Assembly (NCBI RefSeq): GCF_014646055.1
Contig: NZ_BMMS01000025.1
Coordinates: forward strand, 62,001 to 126,000
DNA from: Wenjunlia tyrosinilytica
GTDB lineage: Bacteria; Actinomycetota; Actinomycetes; Streptomycetales; Streptomycetaceae
Reading direction: 5' to 3'
DNA: 64,000 nt
A program made the translations under genes and the position numbers. The notes beneath the pieces are model-generated. The model made no database searches. It was not told where the DNA came from and worked only from the letters and a program-made list of their open reading frames with translations. Positions 25,058-34,236 of this stretch are shown piece by piece; position 1 is the stretch's first letter; the number at the start of each line of letters is the position of its first letter.

Positions 25058-26179
25058 CTACAGGTAGAGCCCGTCGGCGGCGGACGCCTGCGACGGCAGA
25101 AGCGGTGAGCCGCCCCGGCGCAGCGCGTACAGCTCCGCGAGGGTGCTTCCCTCCGCGCCCACGCCCTCGCCGTGGCCGAGCCAGGACACCGCCTCGGCGC
25201 GGGTGAGCGGGCTGACCTCGATCCGCGACAGGCAGCGGCCGGGGCGGACGACGGCCGGATGCAGGCGCTCCAACTCCTCGTTGGTGGTGATGCCGACCAG
25301 GACATTGCGGCCCTGGCCGAGCAGCCCGTCGGTCAGGTTGAGCAGGCGGGAGAGTGCCTGGCCGGTGGCGTGCTTGGCCTCGCCCCGGATCAACTCGTCG
25401 CAGTCCTCCAGCAGAAGGAGCCGCCAGCGCTGCTCGCCATGGCTGTCCTCCTCGCCGATGGCGATGTCCATGAGGTAGCCGGGGTCGTTGAACAGGCGCT
25501 CGGGGTCGAGGACGCAGTCCACCTGGCACCAGTCCTTCCAGGACCGGGCGAGGGTGCGCAGCGCCGAGGTCTTGCCCGTGCCGGGCGGGCCGTGCAGCAG
25601 GATCAGCCGCCCGGTGATGTCGTCCGGGGTCACCTTCATCAGCTTGTCCATGCTGTCGGCCACCTTGGCCGAGTAGTTGCCGCGGATCTCCGGCCAGGTG
25701 GCGGCGGCGATCGTCCGTGTCGTGCGGTAGGGGCCACGGCGGGCGGAGAGGTACCAAAAGCCCATGGTGACGCTCTCCGGCTCGGGCTCCGGCTCGTCGG
25801 CGGCCCCTTCGAGCGCCTGCTCGAGGACCTCCTTGGCGAGCTCGTCGGTGACGGCGGTGACGGTCACCTCCCCGCCGACCCGCCACCGCGAGGCCTCCAG
25901 AGTCCAGCCCGGACCCTCGGCGAGGACCGCCGAGCGGTCCTTGTCACGGGCCGAACGCAGCACGGTGGCGTCCGGCGGCAGGAGCGTCGCCTCCTTCTTC
26001 ACCTTCTCCAGCGAGGCGGAGTGCGAGAACGGCTGGTCGCCCGACGCGAAGCGGCCGAGCAGCAGGGCGTCCACGACGTCGTACGGCGAATCGCCGTCGT
26101 CGAGGTAGACGCGCAGCGGAACGGATTCCTCGGGCGCGGACACATGGAGCCCTCGCGGCTCAGGCTGCACAGCGGACAT
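25058..26179 (-). CDS. AAA-family ATPase, DUF5925-like
   Basis: 373 residues. The first 170 are a domain I link to the actinobacterial DUF5925 family (name from memory). The second half is a single AAA module: Walker A HGPPGTGKTSALRTL near residue 205, Walker B LLLLEDCDEL, sensor 1 GITTNEE, and an arginine-finger candidate in HPAVVRPGR. A role as a chaperone-like remodelling ATPase is probable, but the client is unknown. ATG 26179 (MSAVQPEPRG) is chosen because a GGGGCG sequence precedes it. An earlier ATG at 26188 lacks one. It ends 24 bp from the converging carboxyltransferase gene. Confidence 0.8.
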   Translation of the reverse strand: MSAVQPEPRGLHVSAPEESVPLRVYLDDGDSPYDVVDALLLGRFASGDQPFSHSASLEKVKKEATLLPPDATVLRSARDKDRSAVLAEGPGWTLEASRWRVGGEVTVTAVTDELAKEVLEQALEGAADEPEPEPESVTMGFWYLSARRGPYRTTRTIAAATWPEIRGNYSAKVADSMDKLMKVTPDDITGRLILLHGPPGTGKTSALRTLARSWKDWCQVDCVLDPERLFNDPGYLMDIAIGEEDSHGEQRWRLLLLEDCDELIRGEAKHATGQALSRLLNLTDGLLGQGRNVLVGITTNEELERLHPAVVRPGRCLSRIEVSPLTRAEAVSWLGHGEGVGAEGSTLAELYALRRGGSPLLPSQASAADGLYL

Positions 26180-26205
26180 GCGCCCCATGATCGGGCACAA
26201 CCGCC

Positions 26206-26682
26206 TCAGCCCGCATTCCTTTTCCCCGCATGGACGATTGACGCCGGCTCCGGGCCCTTCCCGCAAACGCTCCTCTCCACGGCCGCGCTCCTGTCCCCGG
26301 ACGCGCTCCGCTCACGCGGCAGCGCACGGACCGCGGGCAGCAGGTACAGCGCCGCGCTGACCGCGGCCACGGCGACCACCGCGGCGCGCACCGACCACAG
26401 TTGGGTCACCAGGAGCACCTGAGCCACCGACACATTGACCAGGATTCCCGCGGCGGTGGCCAGGACCACCCGGCTGAGCGGGTCGAAGCGGCGCAGCGCC
26501 GCGGCGGCCGCTGCCCCCGGCGCGGTGAGGAGGAAGAACAGGATCAGCGGTGGCCTCAAGGGCTCGGCGAGGTCCAGGAGCACGAGCAGTGCCCCCGCCC
26601 CCGCGGTCCCCGCGGCCGCTCCGGTGAGTGCTACAGCCGGTTCCGTTCCCGCGCGAAAGGTGAGTCTGATGAAGGTCTGCAT
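26206..26682 (-). CDS. Small membrane protein, unrecognised
   Basis: 158 residues with about four hydrophobic segments (LTGAAAGTAGAGALLVLLDL; LILFFLLTAPGAAAAAAL; VVLATAAGILVNVSVAQVLLV; AAVVAVAAVSAALYLLPAV) and a basic, Ser-rich cytoplasmic tail. No family is recognised. It lies 26 bp upstream of the AAA ATPase gene on the same strand, so the two may be co-transcribed. Confidence 0.6.
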   Translation of the reverse strand: MQTFIRLTFRAGTEPAVALTGAAAGTAGAGALLVLLDLAEPLRPPLILFFLLTAPGAAAAAALRRFDPLSRVVLATAAGILVNVSVAQVLLVTQLWSVRAAVVAVAAVSAALYLLPAVRALPRERSASGDRSAAVERSVCGKGPEPASIVHAGKRNAG

Positions 26683-27036
26683 GGCGACATGGCCCCCCGA
26701 TTCGCCTCAAGCCAGACTTCAATGTGACGCAGGGGCCAGGAGCCGTCAACAACGTGGTGCCGCCGCGCGCCGGTGATGGCCGGTGCGCGGCGGCTGTGTG
26801 GCGTGAAGCCGAGGGTGCGCGGAGCCGGCCCGGCGGCGGGGGCGGACGTGGTCGACGCCTGGTCGACGCCTGGCGTAGGTGCATGTCATATGCGAGACAT
26901 GGTGTCGCAATAAAAATTCCCAACAAAATCAGGCAAGTTGGGTCGGTTACGCGCGTAAATCTTGGCATGAACACTTCCGCCAACGCCTGGTCGCTGCTAC
27001 CAACAGAGGTGGTACACGACCAAGTTGGAGGAACCC
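26683..27036. other. Divergent intergenic region, no gene seen
   Basis: This 354-bp region carries the promoters of the small membrane protein gene and the lipase gene. An AT-rich patch (CAATAAAAATTCC near 26909) is unusual for this DNA. A near-perfect inverted repeat around TGCGAGACA-TGG-TGTCGCA (26891-26910) could be an operator for the lipase. Confidence 0.35.
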
Positions 27037-27837
27037 ATGAGGTTGTCCCGTTTCGTGTCCGCCGCTGCCGCGCTCGTCACGGGCGCGGTTCTTACTGCGA
27101 CAGGTGCCAACCCGGCCGGTGCGGCCGGCGCCAACTACGTCGCCCTGGGCGACTCCTACTCCGCGGGAGTCGGTGCGGGCAGCTACACCGGTGAGAGCGG
27201 GGACTGCCTGCGCAGCACCAAGGCGTACCCGCAGCTCTGGGCCAACTCCCACGGCCCGTCATCGTTCGCGTTCACCGCCTGCTCCGGGGCGAGGACGAGC
27301 GATGTGCTCAACAACCAGCTCGGCCCGCTCAATTCGGCGACGACGCTGGTCAGCGTCAGCATCGGCGGTAACGACGCAGGATTCACGGACGTCATGACGA
27401 CGTGTGTGATCAGCTCCGAGAGCACGTGTCTGTCCCGTATCAACGAGGCGCGGAACTTCGTCAACACCCAGCTCCCGGCCAAGCTCGACCAGACCTACGC
27501 GGCGATCAGGTCCAAGGCTCCTTCGGCCCGCGTGGTCGTCCTGGGCTACCCGCGCCTCTACAAGCTCAACGGCTCCTGCATCGTGGGGCTGAGCGAGACC
27601 AAGAGGACGGCCATCAACAACGCGGCCGACCTGCTGGACTCCGTCGTCAGCCAGCGCGCCTCCGCCGCCGGGTTCAGCTTCGGCGACGTACGCGGCACCT
27701 TCACCGGCCACGAGATCTGCTCGAACTCCGAGTGGCTGCACAGCGTGGAATGGTTCAACATCACCGAGTCCTACCACCCCATGGCCTCGGGCCAGTCCGG
27801 CGGCTACCTGCCGGTCTTCTCCGCGGCCGCGGGCTGA
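27037..27837 (+). CDS. Secreted SGNH-family lipase/esterase
   Basis: 266 residues. A signal peptide of about 30 residues ends GANPAGA. The SGNH blocks follow in order: GDSYSAG with the nucleophile Ser, the Gly of the oxyanion hole, IGGNDAGF, and SYHPMASG with the catalytic His. Six Cys can form the three disulfides typical of Streptomyces SGNH lipases such as SCO1725 (from memory). It hydrolyses lipid or ester substrates outside the cell. ATG 27037 follows TTGGAGGAA. It is alone on its strand and ends in a hairpin. Confidence 0.92.
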   Translation: MRLSRFVSAAAALVTGAVLTATGANPAGAAGANYVALGDSYSAGVGAGSYTGESGDCLRSTKAYPQLWANSHGPSSFAFTACSGARTSDVLNNQLGPLNSATTLVSVSIGGNDAGFTDVMTTCVISSESTCLSRINEARNFVNTQLPAKLDQTYAAIRSKAPSARVVVLGYPRLYKLNGSCIVGLSETKRTAINNAADLLDSVVSQRASAAGFSFGDVRGTFTGHEICSNSEWLHSVEWFNITESYHPMASGQSGGYLPVFSAAAG

Positions 27838-27852
27838 CCGACCCGCAGCACG

Positions 27853-27894
27853 GCGAACGCCCCCGGGAGCACTCGCACCTCCTGGGGCGTTCGC
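27853..27894. terminator. Hairpin between lipase and kinase genes
   Basis: GCGAACGCCCC (27853-27863) pairs with GGGGCGTTCGC (27884-27894). The stem continues imperfectly inward through GGAG/CTCC. It serves the lipase and could also stop the converging kinase transcript. Confidence 0.8.
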
Positions 27895-27946
27895 GTGTCC
27901 GGGCGCCGGCACGCCCGGCGCCCTTGTGGACCGCCGGGAGCCGTCC

Positions 27947-29914
27947 TCACGACTCGTCGGCCGCCGCCTCGGACCCGCCGGGGGTGCCGGCCGCCCCCGC
28001 GGTGGTACCGGGTCCCTCGGTACTGGCGGTCTCCGTGCCGCTGGCCGAACCTGAACCGCTGTCGGTCCCCGAGCCCTCGGTGCTGCCGGCCGTGGTGGTC
28101 GAATCCGTGCAGTCGACCGAGTACGGGACATGGTTGGACTGCACCGCCTTGGGGCTTTGCACATCGACCGCGATCCAGTCGTGGTGCAGTTCCCCGGGCA
28201 GGTAGGAGGTCTCCGTGTGCTCCACGGTCTTCTCCTTGGGGTCGGACGCGGCGAATTCCAGGGTCTTCCAGCCGGGGTCGGAACTGCCGCCGTTGCTCGT
28301 GCGCCAGCGGTACTTCACCGTCGCCGGAGTCCGGCTCACCGTGAACGTCGCCCGGAAGTGCGGGGCCTGATCCGCCGGGGGCGGGCAGTACCCCGAGTAC
28401 GAGTCGCGCACGGCGCTCACGTACACCGTGACGTCGACGGGCGTCGTGGGCGGCGAGCTGTGACCGCCGTGCGTACCCGTGGTGGTCGTCCCGTTGTGGG
28501 TTTCCTGCTGCTGGGTGCCGCCGGTGCCGGTCTGTGTCCCCTTGCCGGATCCCTCGGTGCCCGCGCCGGCCGAGGCCGTGCCGTTCCCACCGCCCTTACT
28601 GGTCTTCGGCGCGGGGCTCTTGGTCACGGAGCCGGACGCCGAGGTGTCATTGCCCGAGCCGCCGTTGTGCAGGGTCGCCCAGCCGATGCCGCCACCCGCC
28701 AGCGCCAGGACGACGACGGCGGCGATCACCGCTGCCCGCGCCCCGGTCCGTCCCCGCCGCCCGCCGGAACCACCCGGACCACCGGGCCCGTCGGCCCCAC
28801 CGGCACCGAAGCCACCGCCGGATCCGCCCCCCGGTCCGTCCGTGTCCGTACGGGGGCCGGTCACGGTGGGCAGGTGACCCGGCGTCTGGAACGCCGCCAC
28901 CACGGGAGCCGGGTTGTGGGTCGACGCCTGCGTGGAGCCCGCAGTGGGCGTGTGCGCGGCCGCCGCGGCCGACAGGTGCGTGGACGCCTGCGTCGACTGC
29001 GGCAGATCGCCCTTGACCGTCTGCGCGTAGCCGACCGCCCCCACCGGAGAGCCGGCCGCACTCGGGGTCCCGCCCGCGGCCACCTCCTCCAGCATGGCCT
29101 GGACCCGCTCGGCGCTGGTGCGCGCCTGCGGCTCCTTGCGCAGCAGCCCTTCGAGGACGGGAGCCAGCGGCCCGGCCCGCTCCGGCTCGGGCAGCTCCTC
29201 GTCCACCACGGCCTGAAGTGTGTTCAACGCGGTCGTGCGCCGGAAGGGCGAGCGCCCCTCCACGGCGGAGAACAAGGTGACGCCGAGCGACCACAGATCC
29301 GATTCGGGACCCGGCTTGCGCCCGAGCGCGCGCTCCGGCGCCAGGAATTCCGGCGAACCCACCAACTCGCCCGTACGGGTGATGGCGGAGGAGCCCTCGA
29401 TCACCGCGATCCCGAAGTCGGTGAGCACCACCCGGCCGTCGTTGGCGATCAGCACATTGGCGGGTTTCACATCGCGGTGCAGCACCCCGGCCGCGTGCCC
29501 GGCCCTCAGCGCCGCCAGCACCTTCCCGCACACCTCGGCGGCCCGCCGCGGAGCCATCGGGCCCTCGGCCTCGATCACATCCGCGAGGGAGAGCCCGCGC
29601 ACCAGCTCCATGACGATCCACGGGCGGCCGTCCTCGTTGGCCACGTCGTAGACCGTGATGACGTTGGGATGGTCGACCCGCGCCGCCGCCCGGCCCTCCT
29701 GCTCCAGCCTGGCGTACAGCTTCTCCACCTCGTCGGTCGCGAGGCCGGCGGGTGCCTTGACCTCCTTGACCGCCACTTCCCGGCCCAGGATCTCGTCGGT
29801 GGCGCGCCACACGACACCCATGCCGCCGCGCCCCAGCTCGTCGACCAGCCGATAGCGGCCGGAGACCAGGTCGCCCCGGTCGGGGTCGGTTCTTCTGTTC
29901 GGATTGCTGTTCAT
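27947..29914 (-). CDS. Transmembrane Ser/Thr protein kinase (PknB type)
   Basis: 655 residues. Kinase domain about 17-275: GRGGMGVVW loop, VAVKEVK lysine, HRDVKPANVLI catalytic loop, DFGIAV, and SPEFLAPERA. A Ser/Thr/Ala/Pro-rich juxtamembrane stretch follows. One membrane segment (AAVIAAVVVLALAGGGIGW, near residue 385) comes next, then an extracellular Thr/Gly-rich linker. The final sensor-like domain, with CPPPADQAPHFRATFTVSR, is of unknown ligand and ends in a Ser/Thr/Gly-rich tail. No PASTA repeats are seen, so it is not the cell-wall-sensing PknB orthologue. ATG 29914 is the natural start, preceded by GGGGGA. Confidence 0.9.
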   Translation of the reverse strand: MNSNPNRRTDPDRGDLVSGRYRLVDELGRGGMGVVWRATDEILGREVAVKEVKAPAGLATDEVEKLYARLEQEGRAAARVDHPNVITVYDVANEDGRPWIVMELVRGLSLADVIEAEGPMAPRRAAEVCGKVLAALRAGHAAGVLHRDVKPANVLIANDGRVVLTDFGIAVIEGSSAITRTGELVGSPEFLAPERALGRKPGPESDLWSLGVTLFSAVEGRSPFRRTTALNTLQAVVDEELPEPERAGPLAPVLEGLLRKEPQARTSAERVQAMLEEVAAGGTPSAAGSPVGAVGYAQTVKGDLPQSTQASTHLSAAAAAHTPTAGSTQASTHNPAPVVAAFQTPGHLPTVTGPRTDTDGPGGGSGGGFGAGGADGPGGPGGSGGRRGRTGARAAVIAAVVVLALAGGGIGWATLHNGGSGNDTSASGSVTKSPAPKTSKGGGNGTASAGAGTEGSGKGTQTGTGGTQQQETHNGTTTTGTHGGHSSPPTTPVDVTVYVSAVRDSYSGYCPPPADQAPHFRATFTVSRTPATVKYRWRTSNGGSSDPGWKTLEFAASDPKEKTVEHTETSYLPGELHHDWIAVDVQSPKAVQSNHVPYSVDCTDSTTTAGSTEGSGTDSGSGSASGTETASTEGPGTTAGAAGTPGGSEAAADES

Positions 29915-30174
29915 CGGCGAGTCCCCCTTCGCCCCGGTGGACCACCCCCCGCGGCCGCGCTTGCGATCGCGCTTCCCTGGAGGCGTGACCTGCTGCGAGT
30001 ATGGACCCGGTTCAGCGGAACGTCCCCTGCCGTCCTGTGCTGTTACAGAACAGGGGCGAACCGTCAACAACAGTTGCGTGACGGGGAATACGCCGCATGC
30101 GGCTGCACTTCGAGGCGCGTCAGTGGATAGGCTTACCCTGCCCGCGTGGGCGCCTCGTACGGGTGGGGAGTTAG

Positions 30175-30438
30175 ATGAAGCAGATAGAAACGCGCACCAG
30201 GCCGCGCATTCCGGCGGTGACTTGTGGTGGCAGCGTCTCGGGCGCACGCCTCGACCGCCATCTCGCGGTCCTCGGCGGGCCCGCCCTGTCGGCGGGGGAG
30301 ACCGAGGACGCGGCCGGGCTGATGCTCGACCTGACCTCCCGCAACCCCGAGCGGGCAGCGCCCCGCCGTACCGCGGGTGTCTCGCTCTTCGCTCCGCTCC
30401 GCCGCCTGCGCAGGTCCCTGTTCGGCGGACGCCGCTGA
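30175..30438 (+). CDS. Small conserved-looking hypothetical, 87 residues
   Basis: ATG 30175 follows GGGGAG. The product is basic at both ends with an acidic-hydrophobic middle (LSAGETEDAAGLMLDLTSRN) and ends in RRLRRSLFGGRR. I recognise no family. Codon bias (third-position GC) in this frame favours coding, and the gene is flanked by leader sequence of the divergent kinase and by the DUF1963 gene downstream. It could be a small regulatory or membrane-associated peptide, but this is uncertain. Confidence 0.5.
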   Translation: MKQIETRTRPRIPAVTCGGSVSGARLDRHLAVLGGPALSAGETEDAAGLMLDLTSRNPERAAPRRTAGVSLFAPLRRLRRSLFGGRR

Positions 30439-30642
30439 CCTGGAGCCCCGTATGTTCACATGACGACGGGGGCGTCCCGCCCTCCTTGCCCACGTGACTC
30501 CACTGCCCGGTGCCGGGCGGAGGACGGATGGGCAGGCGGGGTCAAGGCCGCCCCCACCGACCCCTGTGCCGCCCCTCCGCCGGCGTCCCCACCCGTCCCG
30601 GCAGTGGGTCTTCGTTGCCCGTGCACCGTTTCGGAGGGCGAT

Positions 30643-31557
30643 GTGAACCGCACAGCTCCACGGACCGTTCCGCTCCTGCCGTTCCATGTGACCGAGCACT
30701 TCCCCGAGGTCGCCGACCTCGCCAGGCCGACCACCCTGCTCTACCCGCGCGCCGGTGCGCCGAGCGTGCACGACAGCTCCATGGGCGGTCCGCTGCTGTG
30801 GCCCGCCGACGAGCCCTGGCTGTTCTGCGAGGCGGCGGACCACTACAGGCCGCTGCGCCAGCCCGTGGAGACCGTGGGCCCGTTCGGCGTCGCGCTGACC
30901 CCCGTACTCCAGCTCTACGCCCGCGATGTGCCCGACCTGCCGATGCCCGCGGGCACCGATCTCCTCCAGGTCCTGTGGTGCCCCCTCCTCCACCCTCCCC
31001 AGCACGCCCCGCTTCCCGTGCTGCGCTGGCAGCGCACCGGGGACATCGTCATGGGTCCCCTGCTGGAGGAGCCGCCCATGCCGTGGGAGTACGACGAGGA
31101 GTGCGTCCCCCGTCCGTGCTTCGTCCACCCCACCCGGGCGACCGAGTACCCCGGCCGGGACCTTCCCCTGGATCTGCGGGACTCGGTGGAACAGCGCAGC
31201 AAGCAGCTGGAGGACGTTGTCGGCCTGTCCTACTGGGACGCCGCGGTCGCCACGCAGACCAAGGTGGGCGGCTATCCGGGGTGGACCCAGGAGCCCGACT
31301 GGCCGGTGTGCTGCTGCGGGCGGCAGATGGAGCACCTGCTGACGATCCACAGCCGGGAGCCGTCGTTCGGCAACCCCTGGCTGCCGGAGGAGGACCGGCT
31401 CGGAGAGGGGCCGATGTGGCGGCGTCCGGTCTCGCCGGAGGTGGAGTCGAGCATCGGTCCCGGGACGGGGATGAGCCTGGGGGACATGGGCGGGGTGTAC
31501 GTGTTCGTGTGCCCGCAGTGCCCCAGCAGCTACGAGCACCGGTACGACTGCTCGTGA
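30643..31557 (+). CDS. DUF1963 (YwqG-like) family protein
   Basis: 304 residues. GGPLLWPADEPWLFC near the N-terminus, LQVLWCPLLHPP, KVGGYPGWTQEPDWP, and the C-terminal VFVCPQCPSS fit the DUF1963/YwqG family, whose function is unknown. Two clusters of Cys (CCCGRQM about residue 222 and CPQC near the end) could form a metal site, which many members of this family lack. The frame is open to 30460, but GTG 30643 has CGGAGGG five bases upstream and starts where homology does. Its stop codon lies inside an 8-bp tandem repeat. Confidence 0.8.
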   Translation: MNRTAPRTVPLLPFHVTEHFPEVADLARPTTLLYPRAGAPSVHDSSMGGPLLWPADEPWLFCEAADHYRPLRQPVETVGPFGVALTPVLQLYARDVPDLPMPAGTDLLQVLWCPLLHPPQHAPLPVLRWQRTGDIVMGPLLEEPPMPWEYDEECVPRPCFVHPTRATEYPGRDLPLDLRDSVEQRSKQLEDVVGLSYWDAAVATQTKVGGYPGWTQEPDWPVCCCGRQMEHLLTIHSREPSFGNPWLPEEDRLGEGPMWRRPVSPEVESSIGPGTGMSLGDMGGVYVFVCPQCPSSYEHRYDCS

Positions 31558-31600
31558 ACTCGTGAACTCGTGAACTCCTGAAGCCGTGAACCCGTGAAGC
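31553..31600 (+). repeat. Six 8-bp tandem repeats starting at a stop codon
   Basis: CGTGAACT occurs three times perfectly from 31553, then three diverged copies (CCTGAAGC, CGTGAACC, CGTGAAGC). The first unit contains the TGA stop of the DUF1963 gene. More scattered GTGAACC-like units reach about 31645. Confidence 0.9.
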
Positions 31601-31698
31601 CCCGACCTCGCGAGCGCGCGGGACTTGCGAACCCGTGAACCGTCGGCCGAGGGCCTGTGCGCTTGTGAAGCCCCGAGCCCGCTCCGCCGGCACATCGC

Positions 31699-32895
31699 TC
31701 AGCGGGCGACGCCCGACTCCCGCAGTGCCTCGATCTCGCCGGCCTCGAGCCCGAGACCGCGCAGCACGGCCGCCGTGTGCTCCCCGAGCGCGGGCACGGC
31801 GCCCATGACCGGCTCGCTGCCGGGCAGGGAGATCGGCGGCAGGAGCGCGCGCAGCGGGCCGTTCTCGGAGCCGACCTCCCGCCAGCGCTCCCGTGCGCTC
31901 AGCTGGGGATGGGCCGCGAGTTCGGTGACGTCATTGACACGGGCGTTGGCGATCCCCGCGGCGTCGAGGCGGGCGACGGCCTCCTCGGCCGTGAGCGGGG
32001 CAAGGCCCTCGGCGACGAGGGCGTCGACCTTGTCGCGGTTGCGGGTGCGGGCGACATTCGTGGCGAACGACGGGGCATCGGCCGCGTCGGGACGGCCGAG
32101 GACCTGCTCGGCCAGGCGCCGCCACTCACGGTCGTTCTGCACCGACAGCAGCACCTGTCCGCCGTCGGCCGTGCCGTACGCGTTGTAGGGGGCGATCACG
32201 GCGTGCGCGACCCCGGTGCGCTCCGGCGCGGTGCCCGTCCCCATGCCGAGGTGGAGCGGGTGCCCCATCCACTCGGCCAGCGAGTCGAACATGGACACCT
32301 CGACCGGGCCGCCGAGCCCGGTGCTCGCACGGCGCAGCAGGGCCGCCAGGACCCCGGAGAAGGCGTACATCGCCGCGGAGATGTCGGCGGCGGGGATGCC
32401 CGCCTTAACCGGCTGCTCGGGGGTGCCCGTCACCGAGACCAGGCCCGCCTCGCACTGCACCAGCATGTCGTAGGCGCGCTTGTCGCGGTAGGGGCCCTGG
32501 GGGCCGTAGCCGCTGATGTCCACGGCGATCAGGCGCGGGTGGCGGGCGCACAGGCAGGACGCGTCTAGGCGGAGGCGTGCGGCGGCGCCCGGCACCAGAT
32601 TCTGGACGAAGACATCGGCGGACTCGACCAGCCGCTCGAGGACCGCCCGGCCGCGTTCGTCCTTGATGTCGAGCGCCACCGACTCCTTGCCGCGGTTGGC
32701 CCAGACGAAGTGCGAGGCGAGCCCGGCCACGGAGGTGTCGTAGCGGCGGGCGAAGTCGCCGCCGTCGGTCCGCTCCACCTTGATCACGCGGGCGCCGAGG
32801 TCGGCGAGCTGGCGCGTGGCGAAGGGGGCCGAGATCGCCTGCTCGACGGCGACGACGGTGATGCCCTCCAGGGGAAGCGGCAGGCCGGGGCTCAC
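31699..32895 (-). CDS. Family III CoA-transferase (CaiB/BaiF)
   Basis: 398 residues. The N-terminal domain reads PLPLEGITVVAVEQAISAPFATRQLADLGARVIKVER, and the catalytic Asp is expected in PAADISAAMYAF near residue 165. VQNLVPGAAARLRLDASCLCARHPRLIAVDISGYGPQGPYRDKRAYDMLVQ is the family core. It exchanges CoA between carboxylic acids. GTG 32895 overlaps the stop of the upstream paralogue by 4 bp (GTGA), so the two are translated together and may form a heteromeric enzyme or act in one catabolic pathway. Substrate unknown. Confidence 0.9.
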   Translation of the reverse strand: MSPGLPLPLEGITVVAVEQAISAPFATRQLADLGARVIKVERTDGGDFARRYDTSVAGLASHFVWANRGKESVALDIKDERGRAVLERLVESADVFVQNLVPGAAARLRLDASCLCARHPRLIAVDISGYGPQGPYRDKRAYDMLVQCEAGLVSVTGTPEQPVKAGIPAADISAAMYAFSGVLAALLRRASTGLGGPVEVSMFDSLAEWMGHPLHLGMGTGTAPERTGVAHAVIAPYNAYGTADGGQVLLSVQNDREWRRLAEQVLGRPDAADAPSFATNVARTRNRDKVDALVAEGLAPLTAEEAVARLDAAGIANARVNDVTELAAHPQLSARERWREVGSENGPLRALLPPISLPGSEPVMGAVPALGEHTAAVLRGLGLEAGEIEALRESGVAR

Positions 32896-34007
32896 AGTGC
32901 GGCGATCTCCTCGGGGGTCAGTCCGGCCTCGGCCAGGACCTCGGCGGTGTGCTCACCGGGGGCGGGGGCGGCCCTGGGCGGCGGGGCCGGGGTCCCGGCG
33001 AAGCGGGGGGCGGGCATGGGCTGGACGATACCCGTGGGCCCCGGCCGGTAGGTGCCGCGGGCGGTGTTGTGCGGGTGGGCGGCGGCCTCGTTCAGCGACA
33101 GCACGGGCGTCACACAGGCCTGGCTGCCCTCGAAGACGCCGGCCCACTCGTCGCGCGGGCGCGCCGCGAACACCTTCTCCAGCCGCCGGTGCATCACCGG
33201 CCACCGCTGCCGGTCGTTCTGCTCGGCGAAGTCCGGGTCGCCCTCCAGCTCCAGCACCCGCAGCAGGTCGGCCCAGAACCTGGCCTCGATGCAGCCGACG
33301 GCGACATGGCGGCCGTCGGAGCAGCGGTAGACGCGGTAGTAGGGGGCGGCGCCGTCGAGGAAGTTGGTGCCGCGCTCGTCGGTCCACATCCCGTTGGACA
33401 GGAAGCCGAACGCCATGGAGAGCAGCAGTGCCGTCCCGTCGACCATGGCGGCGTCCACCACCTGGCCCTCGCCGCCGGTGCGCGCCCGCAGGATCGCGGA
33501 GACGACGCCGAGGGCGAGCAGCATGCCGCCGCCGCCGAAGTCGGCGACGAGGTTGAGCGGGAAGACCGGATCGCCTCCGGCGGGCCCGAACGTGCCCAGC
33601 GCGCCCGACAGCGCCAGGTAGTTGATGTCGTGGCCGGGCGTCTGGGCCAGTGGGCCGTCCTGGCCCCAGCCCGTCATCCGGGCATAGACGAGGCGGGGAG
33701 CGGCGGCGCGCAGCTCGTCGGGTCCCAGCCCCAGGCGCTCGGCCACACCGGGCCGGAACCCCTCGAGCACCGCGTCGCAGCTCTCCGCGATCCGCCGGGC
33801 CGCCGCCGCGCCCGCGGGGGTCTTCAGATCGATGGCGACGGAGCGGCGGCCGCGGTGCAGGACCGGGTGCGCCAGCGGATTGCGGTCGCCGGGCCGGTCG
33901 ACGCGGATGACATCGGCGCCGAAATCGGACAGCACCATGCCGCAGAACGGCGCCGGGCCGATGCCGCCGAGCTCCAGCACGCGTACGCCGTCGAGGGGGC
34001 CGGCCAT
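32892..34007 (-). CDS. Family III CoA-transferase / alpha-methylacyl-CoA racemase
   Basis: 371 residues, closer to alpha-methylacyl-CoA racemase. It starts MAGPLDGVRVLELGGIGPAPFCGMVLSDFGADVIRVDRPG, continues YARMTGWGQDGPLAQTPGHDINYLALSGAL, and has the conserved Asp in LNLVADFGGGGMLLALG. Racemases of this family invert 2-methylacyl-CoA stereochemistry. Pairing with a paralogue argues for a specific catabolic role, but the substrate cannot be named. ATG 34007 is preferred to the adjacent GTG 34010. The GntR gene lies upstream on the same strand beyond a repeat-rich 229-bp gap. Confidence 0.87.
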   Translation of the reverse strand: MAGPLDGVRVLELGGIGPAPFCGMVLSDFGADVIRVDRPGDRNPLAHPVLHRGRRSVAIDLKTPAGAAAARRIAESCDAVLEGFRPGVAERLGLGPDELRAAAPRLVYARMTGWGQDGPLAQTPGHDINYLALSGALGTFGPAGGDPVFPLNLVADFGGGGMLLALGVVSAILRARTGGEGQVVDAAMVDGTALLLSMAFGFLSNGMWTDERGTNFLDGAAPYYRVYRCSDGRHVAVGCIEARFWADLLRVLELEGDPDFAEQNDRQRWPVMHRRLEKVFAARPRDEWAGVFEGSQACVTPVLSLNEAAAHPHNTARGTYRPGPTGIVQPMPAPRFAGTPAPPPRAAPAPGEHTAEVLAEAGLTPEEIAAL

Positions 34008-34073
34008 CACAGTCCCGGTCCCGGGGCTTGGCCGACGATGGGCTTGTGCACTTCGCTCGTGCCTTTCGTGGAC

Positions 34074-34178
34074 GGTGGACGCCTCGCACGGACGCCTCGC
34101 ACGGGTGGATGCCTCGCACGGGTGGACGCGGTACGGCGAGTGGACGCGGTGCGCGGGCGGACGCGGTGCGGCGAGTGG
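34074..34178. repeat. Degenerate 16-20 bp tandem repeats
   Basis: Units such as GGTGGACGCCTCGCAC and GTGGACGCGGTGCGGCGAG follow one another upstream of the racemase-like gene, in the gap to the GntR gene (34008-34236). No gene is seen in the gap. Confidence 0.75.
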
Positions 34179-34236
34179 GCGGCCCGAAGTTACCCGTGAG
34201 TCATGTGCTTGTACAGATCCTTGTAGGGTTCACCCA

